6,413 nucleotides of DNA from positions 1 through 6,413 of the forward strand of contig UQIT01000049.1 in NCBI GenBank assembly GCA_900541175.1. Reading direction: 5' to 3'. The notes under the pieces were generated by a model. It saw nothing but the letters and a program-made list of their open reading frames with translations, searched no databases and had not been told where the DNA came from. Below, one piece after another: positions 1 through 5,043 of the stretch (position 1 is its first letter; each line of letters opens with the position of its first letter). A program made the translations under genes and the position numbers. The DNA is from an uncultured Collinsella sp. Its GTDB lineage: Bacteria > Actinomycetota > Coriobacteriia > Coriobacteriales > Coriobacteriaceae.

Positions 1-1
1 C

Positions 2-1798
2 CCTTGGTCTGCGGCCCCCCTCAAGCGGTACCAGCCGCTCGAGACACTTACGACCGGCGGTTTTGGCTCCATCGAGATCTGCCGCGACACGCACCTGCGC
101 CGCCGCGTCGCCATTAAGCGCATCCCCCTTATCAACGGTGCCGGCATGCCCGCCAGCGACATCATGGATGTCCTGCGCGAGGCGCACACCGCCGCCATGC
201 TTCAACATCCCAATATCGTGCAGGTCATCGACTTTACGCACGACACAGCCTATGCCTACCTGGTTATGGAATATGTCGATGGCATGTCGCTGGCCGAATT
301 TTTGCATCGCGTGGACGGCCACTCACTTACCTTTGACGAGGCCGCGGCCATTGCCGATGCCCTGGGCCAGGCGCTCACCTTCGCCCATAGTAATGGCGTG
401 CTCCACCTGGACATTAAGCCCGCCAACGTGCTCATCGACCACTCGGGCAATGTAAAGCTCACCGACTTTGGCATGGCGCGACTGTCGTCCGCCGGTGGCT
501 TTGGCGGCTCGCGCGGCGGCACCATCGGCTACATGCCGCCCGAGCAGCTCGATATCGAGACCGGCACGGTCGATGAGCGCGCCGATATCTTTGCCCTCGC
601 CTGTGTGATCTACGAGGGCCTGTGCGGCAGCGCTCCCTTTATGGCGGCCACGCCCGCCGACTCGCTCGACCGCATCATCGGCGGCGCCACCTATCCCGGC
701 GAGCTGATACCACACTTTCCCCCGGGAGCCGAGGCCGCGCTCATGAGCGCGCTCTCCCCCATGCCGCAGGACCGCCCCAACAGCATCGAGGCATTTTGCG
801 ACCAGCTCCTTGCCGGTCTGGGCAGCGTGCGCGAAGGCCGTCGCAGCCTGGAGCAAATGGTTGGCGAACTTTCGGATGACGAGCAGGAGCTCGACGATAT
901 CGAGCCGTCGCACTACGAAGACGACGCCATCGAGGTCGACCCCGCACTCGGCTGGGCGGGCACGCGCTGGAGCCATGCGCGCGACTACACCATGCGCGCT
1001 ATCTCGGCGCTAACGTGCGGCACCTTTAGCTTTTTGCTGATGCAAACGACCGGGGTCGCGGCGCTTCCCGGCCTGGTCATTGCGGCTATCGCAATCGGAG
1101 CGGCGGCCGGCCTGGCCCCACAGATCGGCTCGGCCATCTCGGCTGTGGGCTTTTTGGTGCTCATGGCCAACGCCACCATGCAGGCGCAGGGCATCCTGTC
1201 GATGTTGCCCGTCGCGGTGATCTTTGCCGCTGCCATGTCCGGTTGGTGGATTGCCTGGGGTCGCACCGAGGCTGCCGCGAGCGCCGCACTCACCTGCGCA
1301 CTCGCGCTTGGCTGTCTGACCGGCAATACCTTCCTGGCAGCTGGGGTCGCCTCCGGCGTCGCGTCATTTTTGCTCGGCCCGGCAAGCGCCGCCGCGGCAA
1401 CGGGCATGGGCGCGCTTTTTGCCCGTCTGGCCACGGTCGCGCTTTCAGCCGGAGGCGTGCTGGGGCTCGGTAACGTTGCCGCAGCGCTGGGAGACCCGCT
1501 CCTTTGGGCTGCCTTTGTGCTGGTCGCGGCAACTGCCGCGGCGTCATCTGCGCTGCTCAATGCCCATGCCAAGCGTGCCGATCAGGGCTCAAACCTTGCC
1601 GCAATCGCCGCCATCATTGCCACCGGCATCGGCTGCTCAGCGGCGTCCTGTCTTGCACACCATATGGAAATTGCCAGCCTTGCAGCCGCGGTCGTCGCCA
1701 AGGCGGCGGTTGCGGGAACCCTATCCTCTATAATCGTTGGGATATGCCTATATTTGCTCGGATACCAAAGAACCTATACGGAGAGTGATCTTTCGTGA
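2..1798 (+). CDS. Eukaryotic-type Ser/Thr protein kinase with polytopic membrane C-terminus (5' partial)
   Basis: A membrane-anchored protein kinase expected to phosphorylate Ser/Thr on cytoplasmic cell-wall and division proteins. The frame is open to the 5' edge: residues encoded before the ATG at 146 hold the Gly-rich loop (TTGGFGS, residues 17-23 counted from base 2) and the VAIK lysine (K39), so the true start lies upstream of the window. Other visible motifs are the alpha-C Glu (E60), catalytic HLDIKPAN (D137, K139, N142), DFG (D155), GTIGYMPPEQ and a late Arg in QDRP (R258). Departures from the family are Thr in place of the first loop Gly, HLD for HRD, PPE for APE and no TxT pair in the activation loop. 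An acidic linker (about residues 285-315) leads to roughly 8-10 Ala/Gly/Leu-rich hydrophobic segments (about 330-588) and a short polar tail. No PASTA repeats are present. The stop overlaps fhaA. The kinase assignment is secure; the role of the membrane half is unknown. Confidence 0.93.
   Translation, partial: PWSAAPLKRYQPLETLTTGGFGSIEICRDTHLRRRVAIKRIPLINGAGMPASDIMDVLREAHTAAMLQHPNIVQVIDFTHDTAYAYLVMEYVDGMSLAEFLHRVDGHSLTFDEAAAIADALGQALTFAHSNGVLHLDIKPANVLIDHSGNVKLTDFGMARLSSAGGFGGSRGGTIGYMPPEQLDIETGTVDERADIFALACVIYEGLCGSAPFMAATPADSLDRIIGGATYPGELIPHFPPGAEAALMSALSPMPQDRPNSIEAFCDQLLAGLGSVREGRRSLEQMVGELSDDEQELDDIEPSHYEDDAIEVDPALGWAGTRWSHARDYTMRAISALTCGTFSFLLMQTTGVAALPGLVIAAIAIGAAAGLAPQIGSAISAVGFLVLMANATMQAQGILSMLPVAVIFAAAMSGWWIAWGRTEAAASAALTCALALGCLTGNTFLAAGVASGVASFLLGPASAAAATGMGALFARLATVALSAGGVLGLGNVAAALGDPLLWAAFVLVAATAAASSALLNAHAKRADQGSNLAAIAAIIATGIGCSAASCLAHHMEIASLAAAVVAKAAVAGTLSSIIVGICLYLLGYQRTYTESDLS
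1729..1734 (+). promoter_or_regulatory. Candidate internal -10 element (TATAAT)
   Basis: A perfect TATAAT lies inside the last codons of the kinase gene, 60 bases before the fhaA start, in a locally AT-richer patch of an otherwise GC-rich window. The best -35 candidate, TTGCGG at 1710-1715, matches TTGACA only partly and sits 13 bases away, which is too close. No extended -10 TG is present. It could let fhaA and the genes after it be transcribed without the kinase. It may also be chance, since it encodes ordinary Ser-Ile-Ile residues of a membrane helix. Confidence 0.25.
1780..1785 (+). promoter_or_regulatory. Ribosome binding site of fhaA
   Basis: GGAGAG lies 9 bases before the GTG at 1795, inside the kinase coding sequence. 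It supports the GTG start, whose last two bases are part of the kinase TGA stop. Confidence 0.65.
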
Positions 1799-2808
1799 AC
1801 TTCCTGAACATCTTCGAGGACCACGTGGCCGGCATCTTCGGTGCCACCCGTGCCCCGTTCTCCTTTAAGAAGCTTGCCAAGCAGGCCGCTCGCGACATGG
1901 AGGATCAGACTCTGGTGATCAACGGCGTCAACACGGCGCCGGCACTCTATACCATCCTTATCGCCGCCGACGACGATCCCATGCTCGCCCCGTTCTACCC
2001 CGAGCTTTCGCGCGAGGTCCGCGAGTTTGTGAAGGCGCAGGCCGAAAAGCGCCGCTATGTCTTTGTCGGCGAGCCCCTCGTGCGCTTTATGATCGATCCG
2101 CAGCTGCGCGCCGGCAAGTTCTCGGTCTTTGCCGAGAACGTCGATGCCCCCACGCTCGGCCGCCTGTACGAAGAAGAGCGCGCCTATCAAAACGGCCTGG
2201 GCCAGAACAACTCCGCGGCAAGCCGTGCCGCCAGCGCCCCGCGCGCCGGCCAGCAGCAGTTTGCTGCCCCGCAGCAGCAGCGCCCCGCCGCCATGCCCCA
2301 GCAGCAGCCGACGCCTCGCGCCGCCGCTCCCGACCCGCTTGCCGTGGCAGACCCCTTCGCGCCTAGCGTCCCCGACCCCGCCGCCGCACCCATCCCGGTG
2401 CCTCAGACCGTCTCGCGCGACGCGCTTGCCGGCATGGGCGGAGCCGCCGCGACCGGTGCCGCCGTGGGCCTAGGTGCCGCAGCCGGCATCGCCTCCAACA
2501 TGGCGAGCACTCGCGCCCCGCAGCGCCCGCTCGCCCAGCTCGTCGACGTCGTGAGCGGCGAGAGCCATAGCATCACCTCCGCACAGGTGACTATCGGTCG
2601 CGAGCGCTCGGTTTCCGACATTGCCCTGCGCGACCCCAACGTGTCGCGTCGCCACGCCCAGCTCACCTTTACGGGCTCGGATTGGTCGATCGAGGACCTC
2701 AATTCCACCAACGGCACGCTCGTCAACAACCGCCGCATTACGCGCTGCCCGCTGCGCAACGGCGATCTGCTGACGTTTGGCCTGAGCACCTTTGAATTTA
2801 GGGGATAG
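1795..2808 (+). CDS. fhaA: FhaA-type phosphothreonine-binding protein (FhaA N-terminal domain plus FHA)
   Basis: A cytoplasmic adaptor that reads Thr phosphorylation by Ser/Thr kinases; in mycobacteria FhaA links kinases to peptidoglycan synthesis. The 337 residues fall into an N-terminal FhaA-type (DUF3662) alpha/beta domain (about 1-130; it ends near a LRAGKFSVFAENVD segment like the RTGQFRARG region of that family), a Pro/Ala/Gln-rich linker (about 140-205), a Gly/Ala-rich segment (about 210-235) and a C-terminal FHA domain (about 246-337). The FHA residues are canonical: G268-R269, S284-R-R-H287 and N303-S-T-N306-G307. The linker is much shorter than the long Tyr/Gly/Pro linker I recall for the M. 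tuberculosis protein. The GTG start is supported by a Shine-Dalgarno site and by the GTGA overlap with the kinase stop, which implies coupled translation. Only 6 bases separate it from fhaB. Confidence 0.92.
   Translation: MNFLNIFEDHVAGIFGATRAPFSFKKLAKQAARDMEDQTLVINGVNTAPALYTILIAADDDPMLAPFYPELSREVREFVKAQAEKRRYVFVGEPLVRFMIDPQLRAGKFSVFAENVDAPTLGRLYEEERAYQNGLGQNNSAASRAASAPRAGQQQFAAPQQQRPAAMPQQQPTPRAAAPDPLAVADPFAPSVPDPAAAPIPVPQTVSRDALAGMGGAAATGAAVGLGAAAGIASNMASTRAPQRPLAQLVDVVSGESHSITSAQVTIGRERSVSDIALRDPNVSRRHAQLTFTGSDWSIEDLNSTNGTLVNNRRITRCPLRNGDLLTFGLSTFEFRG
2251..2307 (+). repeat. Gln-codon (CAG) triplet tracts in the FhaA linker
   Basis: Three separate CAGCAGCAG tracts (2251-2259, 2272-2280, 2299-2307), spaced by Pro/Ala codons, encode QQQ three times within residues 153-171. 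This is a low-complexity linker that could vary in length by slippage between strains. It is not a mobile or regulatory repeat. Confidence 0.6.
2689..2727 (+). repeat. 39-base direct repeat, copy 1 (FHA beta-strand region of fhaA)
   Basis: This stretch matches 3106-3144 in fhaB at 34 of 39 bases, with identical blocks of 14 bases at the left and 18 bases at the right. It encodes the IEDLNS-x-NGTLVN core that positions the phosphothreonine-binding Asn. It reflects shared FHA ancestry with strong codon bias, or possibly gene conversion. Confidence 0.7.
2800..2805 (+). promoter_or_regulatory. Ribosome binding site of fhaB
   Basis: AGGGGA overlaps the end of fhaA just before its TAG stop and sits 9 bases before the ATG at 2815. 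The site fixes the fhaB start and ties it closely to the end of fhaA translation. Confidence 0.65.
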
Positions 2809-2814
2809 TCGCTT

Positions 2815-3231
2815 ATGAACATCGATATCGTCCTTTTTGCAGGCCGCATCGTCCTGGTCGCCCTGCTCTATATCTTCCTGTTCGCCGTCATGAAGACCGG
2901 CGTGGGACTTGTGCGCGGGCAGCGCCGCGACTCGGCTATCTGGACGATTGATGTGGACAAGGGTCCGCGCGGTATCCGCGGCATCCACGTAGACATGCTC
3001 GGCCCCGTCATCGTCGGTCGCTCGCCATCTTCGGACATCTGCATCAACGAACCGTTCGTCTCGGCCTCACATGCGCGCTTTTCGCTGCAGGGCCCGGCGC
3101 TCATCATCGAGGACCTCAACTCGCTTAACGGCACGCTCGTCAACGGCCGCCAGCTTGTTGAGCCCGCAACGCTGCGCGAGGGCGACGAAGTCCAGATTGG
3201 CGACGTGGTCATGAAGGTGAACCGTCGATGA
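2815..3231 (+). CDS. fhaB: FhaB-type membrane-anchored FHA domain protein
   Basis: A small phosphothreonine reader tethered to the membrane; in mycobacteria FhaB (FipA) works in cell division and cell-wall control. The 138 residues comprise one hydrophobic helix (about 5-30), a basic stretch (RGQRR, 35-39) placing the rest in the cytoplasm, and an FHA domain (about 57-138). Conserved residues are G68-R69-S70, S83-A-S-H86 and N102-S-L-N105-G106. The second SxxH position is Ala-Ser rather than the Arg-Arg seen in the neighbouring FhaA, which may alter ligand choice. Length and architecture fit the family closely. The gene follows fhaA by 6 bases, and its TGA stop overlaps the ATG of the phosphatase, as expected in the fhaA-fhaB-pstP cluster. 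Confidence 0.93.
   Translation: MNIDIVLFAGRIVLVALLYIFLFAVMKTGVGLVRGQRRDSAIWTIDVDKGPRGIRGIHVDMLGPVIVGRSPSSDICINEPFVSASHARFSLQGPALIIEDLNSLNGTLVNGRQLVEPATLREGDEVQIGDVVMKVNRR
3106..3144 (+). repeat. 39-base direct repeat, copy 2 (FHA beta-strand region of fhaB)
   Basis: Partner of 2689-2727, 417 bases downstream in direct orientation. The five differences fall in a 7-base central block that encodes the variable residues between the two conserved Asn positions. Confidence 0.7.
3214..3219 (+). promoter_or_regulatory. Ribosome binding site of the PP2C phosphatase
   Basis: AAGGTG, 8 bases before the ATG at 3228, lies within the last fhaB codons. It is weaker than the other sites here, so the ATGA overlap (reinitiation after fhaB) probably contributes to initiation. 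A second in-frame ATG at 3258 has a GAGGAG upstream but at longer spacing, so it is the less likely start. Confidence 0.45.
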
Positions 3232-5027
3232 TCGACGAGGAGAACAAGTCCGCAACTATGACCGAGGCACCGGCCGCCGCCACAGCTGCGCCGGCCCACG
3301 CCGCTCCGGCGGGCTCCGCACCCGTGGAGCCCGAGGACACCGTGTTCTCCCTGCCTCTTTCGCATGTAACGCATGATATTTCGGATCTCGCCGATAACGA
3401 GGACGAAGAGGATGCCGTAGCGGCGCCCATCGGCGCACATGCTGCGGAACAGCCCACAGCGCCCGAAGCAACCCCGGCGCCGGCTCACTTTGCAGAGCCC
3501 GTCGCCGCGGCAATCAACGAGAGCGCTGCGGTGTTTGCGGCACCCGAGCCCGCCGCGCCGGCGTTTCCCATAGCCCCGGCATCCGAGGTTGCGCCCGCGT
3601 CTACGCCGGCGCCCGAGCCTATAGACGTCAGCCCGCAAGACGACGAGTCGACCGCCCGCGTGTCCGAGGAGCCCGACTCCCCGGACACCGACAATTCCGA
3701 ATCAAACGCCGAGACCGACACCGTCTCTCCCGGTGACACCGCCGAGATCGACGTTGCTGCCGTTGAGGCCAAGCTCAAAGACCCCGGCTCGACCATGAGC
3801 TTTGAGCCCCTGACCGAGGAGCGCATCGAGACCGACTCGACCTATGATGCCGGTACCACCACGCAACTCATGTGGGGCGCCCGCTCCGACGTTGGCTGTG
3901 TGCGCCCGCACAATGAGGATTCCTACCTGGTGCAGTCGCCGCTCTTTTGCGTATGCGACGGCATGGGTGGTCACGCCGCCGGCGAGGTAGCCTCTTCTAT
4001 CGCTGTCGAGACTATAGCCAAGACGGCCCCACAGTCCGCCGACGCAGCACGCCTGGCCGCAGCCGTCGAGGCAGCCAACGCCGCCGTAATCGAGGCGGCC
4101 CTGAACGGCCTGGGCAAGCCCGGCATGGGCTGCACAGCCACCTGCGCCTATATCGAAAACGATACGCTCGCCATCGCCCACGTGGGCGACTCGCGCGCCT
4201 ACCTGCTCCACGAGGGCACGCTCATCCGCGTGACCCGCGACCACTCCTACGTGGAGGAGCTCGTGGACGCCGGCGAGATCACGGCAGACGAGGCTCGCGT
4301 CCACCCCAACCGTTCGGTCATCACCCGCGCACTGGGCTCGGACCCCGCCATGTATGCCGACCACTTCACTCTGCATATCGAGGAAGGCGACCGCCTGATC
4401 CTGTGCTCCGACGGCCTTTCGAGCATGATTCCCGATAGCGATATCGAGAACATCGCCACGCAGTCCTCAACCGCGCAAATCTGCGTCGACAACCTAGTGG
4501 ACGCGGCGCTTGCCGCCGGCGGCCACGACAACGTGACCGTAGTAGTCGTTGACCTGGTTGACGATGGCGTCATGCGCGAGGCGCAACGCGTGCGTCGCCG
4601 CAACGTTACTATCGCCGCCATCCTGGCCCTCGTCTTTGTGCTGGCAGCTGGCATCTGGGCCTACACGGGTGTCACCGGCTCGTACTACCTGGGTACCTAC
4701 CAGGGCAATGTCGCCGTCTGGCGCGGCCTGCCCGGCAAGCCACTCGGACTCAAGCTCCACTGGCTCGAAAGCGAAACCAGCATCAAGCTGTCCGACCTGC
4801 CCGAAGACACGCAAAACCGCCTCAAGGCGGGCATTCCGCAAACAAGTGTCGACGATGCGCAGGACACGATATCCAAGTACCGCCACCAGATCGACGAGGA
4901 GCAGACCCGCCAGGTGATCGACGCGCAAACGATTCGCGACAACACCAATCAGGGATCGACCTCCGAATCAGATTCCGAGAAAACCGCCGAACAGTCCGCC
5001 GAGGCCGAAGCCTCCGATAAGAATTAG
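3228..5027 (+). CDS. pstP: PP2C-family Ser/Thr phosphatase (PstP type) with long N-terminal extension
   Basis: A metal-dependent phosphatase that reverses kinase signalling on proteins of cell-wall growth and division. An Ala/Pro/acidic, probably disordered extension (1 to about 214) precedes the catalytic domain (about 216-443). Metal and catalytic motifs are intact: RPHNED (R226, E230, D231), DGMGGHAAG (D244), HVGDSRAY (D321), CSDG (D395) and GGHDN (D434). A basic stretch (RVRRR) leads to one transmembrane helix (about 461-480). An external part follows, with a small folded segment (about 484-560) containing YQGNVAVWRG and LSDLP, as in other PstP extracellular regions, then a Ser/Glu/Thr-rich tail. 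At 599 residues it is longer than the roughly 510 of mycobacterial PstP, and the excess is N-terminal. The ATG at 3228 overlaps the fhaB stop. The internal ATG at 3870, just before the catalytic domain, has no Shine-Dalgarno site. The function is secure; the role of the extension is unknown. Confidence 0.93.
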   Translation: MIDEENKSATMTEAPAAATAAPAHAAPAGSAPVEPEDTVFSLPLSHVTHDISDLADNEDEEDAVAAPIGAHAAEQPTAPEATPAPAHFAEPVAAAINESAAVFAAPEPAAPAFPIAPASEVAPASTPAPEPIDVSPQDDESTARVSEEPDSPDTDNSESNAETDTVSPGDTAEIDVAAVEAKLKDPGSTMSFEPLTEERIETDSTYDAGTTTQLMWGARSDVGCVRPHNEDSYLVQSPLFCVCDGMGGHAAGEVASSIAVETIAKTAPQSADAARLAAAVEAANAAVIEAALNGLGKPGMGCTATCAYIENDTLAIAHVGDSRAYLLHEGTLIRVTRDHSYVEELVDAGEITADEARVHPNRSVITRALGSDPAMYADHFTLHIEEGDRLILCSDGLSSMIPDSDIENIATQSSTAQICVDNLVDAALAAGGHDNVTVVVVDLVDDGVMREAQRVRRRNVTIAAILALVFVLAAGIWAYTGVTGSYYLGTYQGNVAVWRGLPGKPLGLKLHWLESETSIKLSDLPEDTQNRLKAGIPQTSVDDAQDTISKYRHQIDEEQTRQVIDAQTIRDNTNQGSTSESDSEKTAEQSAEAEASDKN

Positions 5028-5028
5028 A

Positions 5029-5035
5029 AAGGGAG
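5029..5035 (+). promoter_or_regulatory. Ribosome binding site of the SEDS gene
   Basis: AAGGGAG begins two bases after the phosphatase TAG and lies 8 bases before the ATG at 5044. It is the strongest Shine-Dalgarno match in the window and occupies most of the 16-base intergenic gap. Confidence 0.7.
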
Positions 5036-5043
5036 TGCCGCTT

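Noticed and set aside
323..976. 217-residue open frame on the minus strand under the kinase domain
   Set aside because: High-GC coding sequence leaves long open antisense frames. The translation has no recognisable domain, is Arg/Gly/Ala-biased, and the + strand frame has clear kinase motifs.
985..1572. 195-residue open frame on the minus strand under the kinase membrane region
   Set aside because: It is an Ala/Pro/Ser-rich shadow of the Ala/Gly-rich membrane helices with no motif of its own. Composition explains it.
146..1798. ATG at 146 as the start of the kinase gene
   Set aside because: The frame is open upstream to base 2 and encodes the Gly-rich nucleotide loop and the VAIK lysine, which the kinase fold needs. 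No Shine-Dalgarno site precedes 146, so the gene starts outside the window.
2868..3638. 256-residue open frame on the minus strand across fhaB and the phosphatase start
   Set aside because: It crosses two well-supported + strand genes and their overlap; its sequence is Arg/Gly/Cys-rich without a recognisable domain.
3702..4376. 224-residue open frame on the minus strand under the PP2C domain
   Set aside because: It lies opposite the conserved catalytic motifs of the phosphatase and has a Gly/Val/His-rich composition typical of an antisense shadow.
3947..4438. 163-residue + strand open frame within the phosphatase
   Set aside because: Very Arg-rich product in the +1 frame relative to a clear PP2C domain; no sign of a programmed frameshift or an independent ribosome binding site.
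5028..5043. Terminator or regulatory RNA between phosphatase and SEDS gene
   Set aside because: The gap is only 16 bases, mostly Shine-Dalgarno sequence, with no room for a hairpin plus T-run.
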